DNA of 64,000 bases from Azospirillaceae bacterium. GTDB taxonomy: Bacteria; Pseudomonadota; Alphaproteobacteria; Azospirillales; Azospirillaceae. Made by a program: the position numbers and the translations under genes. Positions 20,119 through 28,515 of this stretch are shown in pieces; the first letter of the stretch is position 1, and each line of letters begins with the position of its first letter. Location: positions 186,001 through 250,000 of the forward strand of contig DASQNC010000025.1 in assembly GCA_035645145.1 (NCBI GenBank), read 5' to 3'. The notes below the pieces were generated by a model. It had not been told where the DNA came from. It saw only the letters and a list, made by a program, of their open reading frames with translations, and did not search any database.

Positions 20119-21012
20119 TCACACCCGCTCGATGTCTTTGGTGCCGAACAGCCCGTAGGGCCGGATCATCAGGATCAGGATCAGCACGTAGAAGGGCGCG
20201 ATCTGGAACATGTTGCCGAAGTTCAGGTACTCGCTGTCCACGAACTGGGCCACGTTCTCGAGCACGCCGACGATGATGCCGCCGAGCACCGCCCCGATGA
20301 TGCTGTCCAGGCCGCCCAGGATCACCGCCGGGAAGACCTTGATCCCGTAGAACGACAGCGCGGACGACACGCCGTTCACCACCCCCACGACCACGCCCGC
20401 GACCGCCGACACCACGGCGGAAATCGCCCAACTGATGGCGAAGACCTGCCGGACCGAGATGCCCAGCGACTGCGCCACCTGCTGGTTGAAGGCGGTGGCG
20501 CGCATGGCCAGGCCGTACTTGGAGAATTTGAAGAACCAGGCGAAGCCGGCCATGATGACCACCGAAATCGCCAGGCTCATCAGGTAGACGGTCTGCACCT
20601 CCAGCCCCAGCACGTTCACCTGCTGGGTGTTGAAGATCGGCGGGAACGGCTGCGCGAACACGCCGAACATCCACTTCATCAGCGCCTGGAAGAAGATCGA
20701 CAGGCCGATGGTGACCATGATGACGCTGATCACCGGCTCGCCGATCAGCGGCCGCAGGACCACCACCTGAAGCACCAGGCCGAACACGGTCATGAAGGCC
20801 AGGGTGACCAGGAACCCCCAGATGAAGGGGAGTTGCCAGGACGTCAGCAGCCACCAGCAGGTCCAGGCGCCGATCAGCAGGAATTCGCCCTGGGCGAAGT
20901 TCACGACCTGGCTCGCCTTGTAGATCAGCACGAAGGACATCGCGACGACGCCGTAAAGGGCGCCGACGATGATCCCGTTCATGATGAGCTGGCCCAAAAG
21001 CTCGAAGTTCAC
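20119..21012 (-). CDS. livH: Branched-chain-type ABC permease, LivH-like
   Basis: 297 residues, eight or so membrane segments. It begins at GTG (21012) with a GGAGGATC ribosome site. Typical motifs are the N-terminal LIMNGIIVGALYGVVAMSF, NFAQGEFLLIGAW and the coupling region MRATAFNQQVAQSLGI followed by VILGGLDSIIGAVLGG. It partners LivM in the membrane channel. It lies 78 bp downstream of the long-chain acyl-CoA ligase gene within the same operon. Confidence 0.93.
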   Translation of the reverse strand: MNFELLGQLIMNGIIVGALYGVVAMSFVLIYKASQVVNFAQGEFLLIGAWTCWWLLTSWQLPFIWGFLVTLAFMTVFGLVLQVVVLRPLIGEPVISVIMVTIGLSIFFQALMKWMFGVFAQPFPPIFNTQQVNVLGLEVQTVYLMSLAISVVIMAGFAWFFKFSKYGLAMRATAFNQQVAQSLGISVRQVFAISWAISAVVSAVAGVVVGVVNGVSSALSFYGIKVFPAVILGGLDSIIGAVLGGIIVGVLENVAQFVDSEYLNFGNMFQIAPFYVLILILMIRPYGLFGTKDIERV

Positions 21013-21090
21013 GCGATCCTCCGTGGGACATTCCGCCCCGAACCGTTCATCCGCTCACACCCCGCTTCGCCCCGCCGCACCGCCGGGCAT

Positions 21091-23073
21091 TCATGCCGCC
21101 ATCACGGGGGCACGCGGTCGGGCAGGGTCGGGGGCGAGGTCGACCACCTTCAGCCGGGTGCGGATGCGCTGCCGCGTTCCGTCCTGGAACAGGATGGTGG
21201 TGTCGACGTCGATGGACTCGCGGTCGGTGTAGATGGCCTCGATGATGTCGCCGTACTTTTCGCCGATGACACCGCGCCGGACCTTGCGGGTGCGGGTCAG
21301 TTCGCCGTCGTCGGCGTCCAGCTCCTTGTAGAGGAGCAGGAATTTCCGGATCCGCTGGAAATCCGGCAGCGAGGCGTTGACCGCCTCCACCTCCTTGCGC
21401 AGCAGTTCGTAGACCTCGGTCCGGCTTGAGAGGTCGGAATAGGTGGTGAAGGCGATCCGGTTCTTCTCCGCCCATTTCGAGACAATGGGGAACCGGATGC
21501 AGATCATCGCCGACAGGTAGTCCCGCCCGTGGCCCAGGATCACCGCCTCGGCGACGTAGGGGCTGAACTTCAGCTTGTTCTCGATGTACTGCGGGCTGAA
21601 CCGGTCGCCCTTGGCGGTGGTGGCGATGTCCTTGATGCGGTCGATGACGACCAGATGCCCCCTCTTGTCGAAGAAGCCGGCATCGCCCGTGTACATCCAG
21701 CCGCCGCGCACGTCGGCCGCCGTCGTGGCCTCGTTGCGGTAGTAGCCCGCGAACATGTTGGGATGGCGGGTCACGATCTCGCCGACGCCATTCTGGTCGG
21801 GGTTCTCGATCCGGATCTCGATGTCGGCGTCGAACGGGTGGCCGACCGTGTCGAAGTCCACGTCCCCGGTCCGGTGGATGGTGTAGGCGCCCAGGGTTTC
21901 CGTCTGGCCGTAGAGCTGGCGCAGCGGCACGCCCATGGCTTGGAAGAAGCGGAAGGTGTCGGGTCCCAGCGCGGCGCCGCCGGTCGCGGCACTCTTCAGC
22001 TTGCTGAAGCCCAGCCGGTCCCGCAGCGCCCGGAACAGCAGCGCGTCCGCCAGCCGGGAGCGTTTGCCCTGCGCCACGGCCTTCAGACCGAGCCGCATGC
22101 CCAGGTCGAACATGCGCTGCTTGAACGGCGAGGCGTCCATCACCCGGGCACGGACGTCGGCGGCGATCTGCTCCCACACGCGGGGGGCGAACAGCACGAA
22201 GCTGGGCCCGATCTCCCGGAAGTCGTGCATCGCCGTATCGGGCTCCTCGACGAAATTCACGACCATGCGGGACAGAAGACCCCAGCCCAGGGCGTAGACC
22301 TGCTCCATGATCCAGGGCAGGGGGAGCATCGAGACGTATTCGTCCCCCGGCGCGCGCGGATCGGCGCCCAGATAGCTGGCGCAGTGGCGCAACAACGCCG
22401 CCGACGTCAGCATGGCGAGCTTGGGGTTCGAGGTGGTGCCGGAGGTGGTGCACAGGATCGCCACCTCGTCGCCGCGCCCCTGTTCGACGATCGCGTCGTA
22501 CAGCCCGGGTTCGCGCGCGGCGACCGCCTCGCCCAGGCGCACGAGTTCCGACGTCTCGATCAGGCGCGGATCGCTGTATTTGCGCATCCCGCGGGGGTCG
22601 GAATAGACGATGTGCCGGACCGTGGCGATGCGGTCGCCCAGGCCCAGCAGCTTGTCCACCTGCTCCTCGTCCTCGGCGAACACGATGGAGGCATCCGTGT
22701 AGGCGACGAGGTAGGCGACCTCCTCGTCCAGCGCGTCGCGGTACATGCCGAGGCTGAGGCCGCCCGCGGCGTGGGCTGCGATCTCGGCACAGACCCAATC
22801 GGGCCGGTTGTCCCCGATGATGCCGACGACCTCGCCCTTCTGCAGGCCGAGGTGCACGAGGCCGAGCGCGAACGCCTTCACCCGCTTCTGGTAATCGGCC
22901 CAGGTCAGGGCGCGCCAGATGCCCAGGTCCTTTTCGCGCAACGCGATGTCGGCCGCGTACTGGCGCGCGTTGTGGGCCAGCAGCTTGGGCAGCGTGTCCA
23001 GCCGCGCCAAATCGGGCAGGGCAGGAGGGGCGGGGGAGGCGGCGATGGGGGCTGTACGGTGGGACGACATCAC
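21091..23073 (-). CDS. Long-chain acyl-CoA synthetase (AMP-forming ligase)
   Basis: 660 residues. The phosphate loop ILCTTSGTTSNPKLAM (about residue 210), the adenine-binding QLYGQTETLGAYTI, the GGWMYTGDAGFFDKRGHL motif and the hinge IDRIKDIATTAKGDRFSP are all visible. It is closest to the long FadD15/ACSL-type synthetases. The reaction is carboxylic acid + ATP + CoA to acyl-CoA + AMP + PPi. Its ATG overlaps the livG stop in an ATGA (4 bp), so ligase and transporter ATPase are translated together, supporting coupling of uptake to activation. Cytosolic or membrane-associated. Confidence 0.92.
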   Translation of the reverse strand: MMSSHRTAPIAASPAPPALPDLARLDTLPKLLAHNARQYAADIALREKDLGIWRALTWADYQKRVKAFALGLVHLGLQKGEVVGIIGDNRPDWVCAEIAAHAAGGLSLGMYRDALDEEVAYLVAYTDASIVFAEDEEQVDKLLGLGDRIATVRHIVYSDPRGMRKYSDPRLIETSELVRLGEAVAAREPGLYDAIVEQGRGDEVAILCTTSGTTSNPKLAMLTSAALLRHCASYLGADPRAPGDEYVSMLPLPWIMEQVYALGWGLLSRMVVNFVEEPDTAMHDFREIGPSFVLFAPRVWEQIAADVRARVMDASPFKQRMFDLGMRLGLKAVAQGKRSRLADALLFRALRDRLGFSKLKSAATGGAALGPDTFRFFQAMGVPLRQLYGQTETLGAYTIHRTGDVDFDTVGHPFDADIEIRIENPDQNGVGEIVTRHPNMFAGYYRNEATTAADVRGGWMYTGDAGFFDKRGHLVVIDRIKDIATTAKGDRFSPQYIENKLKFSPYVAEAVILGHGRDYLSAMICIRFPIVSKWAEKNRIAFTTYSDLSSRTEVYELLRKEVEAVNASLPDFQRIRKFLLLYKELDADDGELTRTRKVRRGVIGEKYGDIIEAIYTDRESIDVDTTILFQDGTRQRIRTRLKVVDLAPDPARPRAPVMAA

Positions 23074-23906
23074 GCCACCTGCCCCACGGGCCGCCCGGGC
23101 ACCGTGTCGTCCACGTCCTTCAGAACCTCGTCCTCGACGCCCAGGTAGGCCCGCTTGACGTGCTCGTTCCCCATGACCTCCTCGGGGAGGCCCTCGGCGA
23201 TTTTCTTGCCGAAATCCAGCACCATGATGCGGTGCGAGATGTCCATGACCACGCCCATGTCATGCTCGATCATGATCACGGTCATCCCGAATTCCTCGTT
23301 GAGATCAACGATGTACCGGGCCATGTCCTCCTTCTCCTCGAGGTTCATGCCGGCCATGGGCTCGTCGAGGAGGATGAGGTCGGGTTTCAGCGCCATGGCG
23401 CGGGCCAGCTCGACACGCTTGCGCACGCCGTAGCTGAGGGTCCCGGCCGTCGCCTTGCGGACGTTCTGGAGGTCCAGGAAGTCGATGATCTCCTCGACCT
23501 CCTGCCGGTGCGCCAGCTCTTCCGTGCGGGCACCCGTCAGCCAGTACAGCGAGCCGGTCAGGAAGTTGTTCCGGAGCAGGTGGTGCCGCCCGACCATGAT
23601 GTTGTCGAGCACGCTCATGTGCCCGAACAGCGCCAGGTTCTGGAATGTGCGGCCGATGCCGATGGTGGCGCGCTGGTTCGGTTTGAGTGTGGTGACGTCC
23701 CGTCCCTTGAAGTGGATGCTGCCCTCGGTCGGCCGGTACCGGCCCGAGATGCAGTTCACCATGGACGTCTTGCCGGCCCCGTTGGGACCGATGATCGAGA
23801 ACAGTTCGCCAGCCCCGACCTGGAAACTGACGTCCGTCAGCGCGCGCACGCCGCCAAAGCGGAGGGATACGCGACGCGCCTCGAAAATGGGCGTTTCGGC
23901 CGTCAC
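23070..23906 (-). CDS. livG: Branched-chain-type ABC transporter ATPase, LivG-like
   Basis: 278 residues, first gene of the operon. Walker A is GPNGAGKTS, the Q-loop region GIGRTFQNLALFG, the signature LSYGVRKRVELARAMA, and Walker B DLILLDEPMAGMN, with the H-loop in MIEHDMGVVMDIS. The signature deviates from the usual LSGGQ to LSYGV, as in LivG relatives. The start is GTG at 23906 behind GGGGAGGA; an ATG five bases earlier is followed at once by a stop. Upstream lie about 200 bp before the next gene, where the operon promoter should be. Confidence 0.93.
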   Translation of the reverse strand: MTAETPIFEARRVSLRFGGVRALTDVSFQVGAGELFSIIGPNGAGKTSMVNCISGRYRPTEGSIHFKGRDVTTLKPNQRATIGIGRTFQNLALFGHMSVLDNIMVGRHHLLRNNFLTGSLYWLTGARTEELAHRQEVEEIIDFLDLQNVRKATAGTLSYGVRKRVELARAMALKPDLILLDEPMAGMNLEEKEDMARYIVDLNEEFGMTVIMIEHDMGVVMDISHRIMVLDFGKKIAEGLPEEVMGNEHVKRAYLGVEDEVLKDVDDTVPGRPVGQVA

Positions 23907-24102
23907 CCCATCCTCCCCAATTTTTATCGCCGTCCGTTCTGCGGGACGTCTTTCGAACGACGGTACACGATGCGGGCAACGAACTAAACCCCGCGATGAC
24001 CGCGCCGCTTTCCTGCTTACGGGGGTATTCGGGCGGAGCGGGTCTCTGGAGACGGAGACGGCGCCGGGTGTTCCCGCCGCCGTTTCCGCGCGCCGATCCC
24101 GC

Positions 24103-24648
24103 TCAGACGGACCGGTACGCGAACATCGTCAACGCCCCGCGGATTTCGTCATCCGTGTAGGGAGTGGCCTGGCCTTCCGGTTTGCAGCTGCCACCGAGCA
24201 GGACGTACCGGTGGCCTCTTTCCATAGGCGGGCCGTAGATCCCGAAGGCAACGCATGCCCGGCCATGGCTCCGGCCGGTAAGGACGTATTGCTGCTGGAC
24301 CGCACGAGGTGCATCCCATGTGACGTCCTTGAACAGGGGACCCAGGAGGGCTTTCGCTTCTTCCGAGAACCCCGACAGGCTTGTCGCAGGCATGAAACAA
24401 TTCGAACTCTGGCGCAGGAATCCGACCATGAACCGGCCATCGATGTTGCCGGCCATGACGGACACCATTTCCCGACAGCCGCCGATGTGAACAGGCCCGC
24501 GCTCGCCGCAATTCAATCCCGGAGGCCCGGCGATTTTGCTGTTGGCGCAGTCGATGGTCCGCCATTCCTCGGCATGTGCGGGGCCAAATGCGCTGCCGGC
24601 GCACACGGCGGCCGCCACCAAGACCATCAGGGATAATCTGCGAAGCAT
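24103..24648 (-). CDS. Putative secreted cysteine-containing protein
   Basis: 181 residues of unknown family. The ATG at 24648 gives a clean signal peptide, MLRRLSLMVLVAAAVCAG then FGPAHAEEW, with cleavage likely after AHA near residue 27. The mature part has about six cysteines (for example IDCANSK, LNCGERG, GGCREM, SSNCFM, GRACVAFG, GGSCKPEG), suggesting disulfides in the periplasm. An in-frame start 18 codons upstream would bury the signal. It ends with DEIRGALTMFAYRS. It is isolated between the liv operon promoter region and a divergent methyltransferase. No function can be assigned. Confidence 0.75.
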   Translation of the reverse strand: MLRRLSLMVLVAAAVCAGSAFGPAHAEEWRTIDCANSKIAGPPGLNCGERGPVHIGGCREMVSVMAGNIDGRFMVGFLRQSSNCFMPATSLSGFSEEAKALLGPLFKDVTWDAPRAVQQQYVLTGRSHGRACVAFGIYGPPMERGHRYVLLGGSCKPEGQATPYTDDEIRGALTMFAYRSV

Positions 24649-24954
24649 CCTGTCTTCCCGTCCGCCGTGTTTCCGAACCCCGGTTTGCTGGAAACGGGGC
24701 ATGCCGAATGGTGCACCACCATAGCGGTAAAACGCAACGTGACAGGCACGCAGTAGGTGCGGTCAGACAGCCCACGACGTACCCGGGCCGCGGAGTGGCT
24801 CCAGGACGAAGCCACGGTGCCCACATCCCGGGAATCCCGACCCGTGAAGCACCGTGGACGCGCGGCTGGCGCGATGGGCATGGTGGTAGTACGGTGTGAG
24901 CCGTGTTGCGCGCCTTGCTTGACGAGGTGCCCTTCAACCCCGAGGAATCCCCGC
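24649..24954. other. Divergent intergenic region, no gene seen
   Basis: About 300 bp between the divergent secreted-protein and methyltransferase genes. It should contain both promoters. I see no strong -35/-10 pair, terminator or RNA structure; an open frame runs through it into the methyltransferase but lacks domain content. Confidence 0.4.
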
Positions 24955-25566
24955 GTGGTTCAGAACCCGGAGCCGGCCGGTACGGCGGGCTATTCGGCGA
25001 ACGCCGATGCGCTCGCCGCGCAGTACGAAAGCGTCACCTTCGCCGACGTCCACCGCGACCTTCTGCACCTGTACCCGGAAGCCCCCGCCCGTGTGCTCGA
25101 CATCGGTGCGGGCACCGGGCGCGATGCCGCGGCATTGGCCGCGCGCGGGCATCGGGTCGTTGCCGTCGAGCCGACCCGTGAATTCCGCGACCATGGTCGG
25201 CGGTTGCACCCGTCGCCCGCCATTGAATGGGTGGACGACGGCCTGCCGGACCTCGCGGTGGTCTCGGCACGTCCGGAGCGGTTCGACCTCGTCCTGCTGA
25301 CGGCCGTGTGGATGCACCTGGACGCCGCGGAGCGGACGCGCGCCATGGCCGGGATCGCCAAGCTGGCCGCACCCGGCGGCATCGTCGCCATGTCGCTGCG
25401 CCATGGCCCCGTGCCCGCGGGGCGGCGCATGTTCGACGTCTCCGCCGACGAGACGATCGAACTTGCGCGAACCGTCGGGTTCGACTGCGCCCACGTCCAC
25501 AAGCGCGAGGACATGCTCGGCCGCGCCGACGTCCGTTGGAGCTTCCTGGCCCTGCGGCGGCTGTGA
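24955..25566 (+). CDS. Class I SAM-dependent methyltransferase
   Basis: About 203 residues. The SAM-binding motif I is ARVLDIGAGTGRDAAALAA, followed by motif II with acidic end HRVVAVEPTREF and motif IV FDLVLLTAVWMHLD. The GTG at 24955, with AGGAATCC upstream, is favoured because the domain begins soon after (YSANADALAAQYESVTF). Possible ATG starts at 24874 or earlier would add an arginine/cysteine-rich leader with no conserved look. Substrate unknown; small size and lack of extra domains fit a small-molecule methyltransferase. It is convergent with the patatin gene (33 bp apart). Confidence 0.82.
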   Translation: MVQNPEPAGTAGYSANADALAAQYESVTFADVHRDLLHLYPEAPARVLDIGAGTGRDAAALAARGHRVVAVEPTREFRDHGRRLHPSPAIEWVDDGLPDLAVVSARPERFDLVLLTAVWMHLDAAERTRAMAGIAKLAAPGGIVAMSLRHGPVPAGRRMFDVSADETIELARTVGFDCAHVHKREDMLGRADVRWSFLALRRL

Positions 25567-25599
25567 TCCGATCCAGGGGAGGACCGAGCGGGACGGGCG

Positions 25600-26631
25600 T
25601 CAGACCGTCACGGTCGGGTCGATCTCAAGGGTGGAGCGGCGCCCCAGATCCCCGGCATGGGCGTCGAGAAAGGCGTCCGCGGCGCGGCGCCCCTCGTCGC
25701 GCAGGTGGCACAGGAAATCCCACTCGGCGTTGAGCTTCGAGGAGTAGCCGAGGTCCGCCATCGCCGCGCTGGTGATGCGGTGGACCCGCATCGCCGCCCA
25801 CCGCGCACCCTCGCAGTCGCCCACATCGGCCACTTCGCGCAGCAGGGCGATCATGCGCAGCTCCTTCAGCAGCGTGGCGTTGAAGGACACCTCGTTGGCC
25901 CGGTTCACGATCTCGCGCGCGGTCCGCGGGGTGCCGGCCCGCTCGACCGGATTGATCTGCACGAGGATCGTGTCGTCGGAGGCGCAGTCGCGCACAAGCG
26001 GCGTGATCGTCGGATTGCCGCTGTAGCCGCCATCCCAATAGGCCTCGCCATCGATCTCGACGGCCTGGAACAGGAAGGGAAGGCAGGCGGAGGCAAGGAG
26101 CACGTCGGGCGTGACCTCGTCGTTGCCGAAGATCCGCCCCTGACCCGTGCGCACATTGGTGGCGGTGACGAAAAGCTTGATCGGCGCCCCGGCAAGGCGT
26201 TTGAAATCAACGCTTTCGGCCAGAATCCTGCGCAAGGGGTTGGAGCCCGCCGGGTTGAGGTCGTAGGGCGAGAACAGGCGCGCGAACAGGTCGAAGGCGA
26301 CGAAAAGCGGCGATGAGTCGAGCGACCAGCGCCCGAGCAGGATGTCGATCGGCCCGCGGCGGAACGGGCTGAAGCGGGCCGCCTCCGAAACCCGCCGCCA
26401 GAAACGCTCCAGCGCCATCCGCGCCGCGTCCGGCCCACCGGCCGCGTGGCCGTCGATCAGAACGGAGGCGTTCATGGCGCCCGCCGAGGTGCCGGAGATC
26501 CCCTCGATCCCAAGCCACCGCACCTCCAGCAGGCGGTCCAGAACGCCCCAGGTGAAGGCACCGTGCGCACCGCCGCCCTGAAGCGCCAGGTTCACCCGCA
26601 CAGGATCCCGTTCAACCGATGGTTCCGTCAT
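25600..26631 (-). CDS. Patatin-like phospholipase
   Basis: 343 residues from the ATG at 26631, which has GAGAGGG upstream; a GTG ten codons earlier is possible. The oxyanion loop LALQGGGAHGAFTWGVL is followed by the nucleophile elbow GISGTSAGAMNAS (catalytic serine) and the dyad aspartate in YWDGGYSGNP, so the Ser-Asp lipase dyad is intact. Bacterial members hydrolyse phospholipid acyl esters. No signal peptide or membrane anchor is evident, so it is probably cytosolic. Its neighbours give no pathway clue. Confidence 0.9.
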   Translation of the reverse strand: MTEPSVERDPVRVNLALQGGGAHGAFTWGVLDRLLEVRWLGIEGISGTSAGAMNASVLIDGHAAGGPDAARMALERFWRRVSEAARFSPFRRGPIDILLGRWSLDSSPLFVAFDLFARLFSPYDLNPAGSNPLRRILAESVDFKRLAGAPIKLFVTATNVRTGQGRIFGNDEVTPDVLLASACLPFLFQAVEIDGEAYWDGGYSGNPTITPLVRDCASDDTILVQINPVERAGTPRTAREIVNRANEVSFNATLLKELRMIALLREVADVGDCEGARWAAMRVHRITSAAMADLGYSSKLNAEWDFLCHLRDEGRRAADAFLDAHAGDLGRRSTLEIDPTVTV

Positions 26632-26717
26632 GACCCTCTCTCGGCCATCCGTGGCCGGCACGCATCGGAAATCGAGGTTCGTTCACCATTGCCGGGCGCC
26701 GTGCGCGCCAAACCGGA

Positions 26718-27395
26718 TCATCTTGGATGATGTCCATATCGATCCATCACCCTGATGGCGCGGCCGAGGACCGAAGCGGCAAAACGCACGTGATAGGAGG
26801 CCCAGGCCGATATGCCGAGGAACTTCGCCCCATCCTCCACGATGCCCCTCCACGCCCCGAGTGCCGGCGGATCGGTTAGATCCACAACAAGACTGACCGC
26901 GAACATGCAGAACGCCACGCCGAGCAGTTCCCGATCCATCCGGAGATGGACGTCGCGGAAATGCCAGAGGTAGACCACGGCCGCGACCCCGTAGGCACCG
27001 AACGTGACCGGCTCGGGCACGCCCAGATGGTTGGGAAGCACGCGCTCATGGAGCAGGAGCAGGTCGTCGAAACCAAGGACGGCGGACACGGATGCCCCAG
27101 CAGCCAAGGCGCCGGCCTCACGGGTCCATTCCGGCGTGGATCGGAGCACCGCCGCCGCAAGCAGAAGCGCGGTCGCCGAACCGCACCAACCCAGCACGCC
27201 CAGGTTGGACAAAAGCCCAGTGTAGAACGGAGCCCCCGTGACGGCAGCGGGATCCAAGAGGATCCAGTCCGGATCCGCGCCCAGCGAAAGGGCTATGACG
27301 AGCAATGCAGCCGGAACGAAAAGCGTCAGCGCGACACGCCAAAACCGGCTTGAGGACCGTACCGGAACCCAGGTCGCGTTGTCGTTCCGCGTCAT
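26718..27395 (-). CDS. Multi-pass membrane protein of unknown function
   Basis: 225 residues from the ATG at 27395 (an in-frame start at 27455 adds 20 residues). There are about six hydrophobic stretches: ALTLFVPAALLVIALSL, a segment around LLSNLGVLGWCGSATALLLA, GALAAGASVSAVLGF, VTFGAYGVAAVVYLWHF, LLGVAFCMFAVSLVVDL and a weak final one. The loop FDDLLLLHERVLP with clustered acidic residues and histidine is distinctive and may bind a metal (inference). I do not recognise the family. It is single and transcribed away from the CDF-like gene upstream. Confidence 0.7.
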   Translation of the reverse strand: MTRNDNATWVPVRSSSRFWRVALTLFVPAALLVIALSLGADPDWILLDPAAVTGAPFYTGLLSNLGVLGWCGSATALLLAAAVLRSTPEWTREAGALAAGASVSAVLGFDDLLLLHERVLPNHLGVPEPVTFGAYGVAAVVYLWHFRDVHLRMDRELLGVAFCMFAVSLVVDLTDPPALGAWRGIVEDGAKFLGISAWASYHVRFAASVLGRAIRVMDRYGHHPR

Positions 27396-27623
27396 GCCGG
27401 CCAGTAAACCTGGCCGCGCACCCGAATTGTACGCAGGAAAGGGCATTACCGCCACCGTGCGCCAAGTAACGTCCGTATCACGGACAATTCACCGGCCCGC
27501 CGAAATAACAAGTTTCAGAGAAAAGGGCAGGGCGCTGCGATCCGTTGCGGCAGCATAATTTAGTATGACGGACACTTCATTCCGGGACGATCGCCAGGCA
27601 GAGGAGGGTGCTTGGCACAAACC

Positions 27624-28268
27624 TCACTCCGCCGGGAGGGGGGCCCCACGCCTGGAACGCAACTCGGACAGCGCCTGACGGACGATCTGGGTCGCCCCGC
27701 TCACGGCGAGGTAGGCCAGCACGGCGGCGACCACCAAATCCGGCCAGCCGGTTCCGGTGCCGAATACGCCCAGCGCAGCCAGCATGACGGCCACATTGCC
27801 GATGGCATCGTTCCGCGAGCAGATCCAGACCGAACGCATGTTGGCATCGCCCTGGCGCCAGACGAAGAGCATGAATGCGACACCGACATTGGCCGCCAAG
27901 GCGAGGAAGCCGACAGTGCCCATGATCTGCGCCTGCGGAACCGAGGCTTGCACGGCGTTGTGGGCCGTTTCCGCGGCGACCCAGAGGCCGATGAGGCCGA
28001 GCGAAATGCCTTTGAGCAGCGCCGCCCGGGCCCGGGCGGCCAGGGCCATGCCAAGGACGAACAAGCTGACGGCGTAGTTCGCGGCATCGCCCAGAAAATC
28101 CATGGCGTCGGCCTTGAGCGAGACGGAGTCCGCCGCGGCACCGGCGACGATCTCGACCACGAACATGGCCGCATTGATGACCAACGCTGCCCACAAGACC
28201 CGGCGATAGGTCTTGTCGATCGGTACCCCGGAGGCTGTGCCGGCGCTGCTGCAGCACTTCGCGCTCAT
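27624..28268 (-). CDS. Short CDF-like cation transporter (membrane domain only)
   Basis: 214 residues. The membrane pattern of cation diffusion facilitators is visible: INAAMFVVEIVAGAAADSV with SLKADAMDFLGDAANYAV (the D-x-x-x-D metal site of TM2) and WICSRNDAIGNVAVMLAA (second half-site in TM5). The roughly 80-residue cytoplasmic C-terminal domain of full CDF proteins is missing, as in a known subgroup of short transporters. The N-terminus holds a Cys-Cys pair (KCCSSAG), a possible metal-loading site. It probably exports a divalent cation. The low-GC OLD/UvrD pair lies next to it and a full CDF gene (dmeF) on the far side. Confidence 0.8.
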   Translation of the reverse strand: MSAKCCSSAGTASGVPIDKTYRRVLWAALVINAAMFVVEIVAGAAADSVSLKADAMDFLGDAANYAVSLFVLGMALAARARAALLKGISLGLIGLWVAAETAHNAVQASVPQAQIMGTVGFLALAANVGVAFMLFVWRQGDANMRSVWICSRNDAIGNVAVMLAALGVFGTGTGWPDLVVAAVLAYLAVSGATQIVRQALSELRSRRGAPLPAE

Positions 28269-28515
28269 GGCCTTGGCCCGTCGCTTGTTTGCACGCGGCT
28301 CTCAACATGGACCTTCAAACGGATGCATGGCACCCCGTGACACCTTTGCGGGGCCGGATGATTGGACACAAACGTGTGGTCGCCGTTATGACCACCAGCC
28401 GGCACATTATGGTAAATGGATCAGCGGACCTGCGATCCCAATTATTTCCATAATATATCTTATGCGATTAGACCTCTGCGCCGTGCAGCTTGCTACTTGG
28501 TTATCGAGTCTTAGC
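28269..28515. other. Boundary of the low-GC insert
   Basis: About 250 bp between the CDF-like start and the helicase stop codon. GC is high up to about 28380, then drops (TTATTTCCATAATATATC at 28441-28458). I see no tRNA, repeat or integrase; the change in composition may mark one edge of horizontally acquired DNA. Confidence 0.5.

Noticed and set aside
17581-21429. A 1282-codon open frame on the + strand across livK, livM and livH
   Set aside because: It is rich in His, Arg, Asp and Gln with no domain, and it overlaps three well-supported transporter genes on the other strand.
26717-26731. Small palindrome ATCATC-TTG-GATGAT
   Set aside because: Too short and overlapping the end of a coding region; expected by chance.
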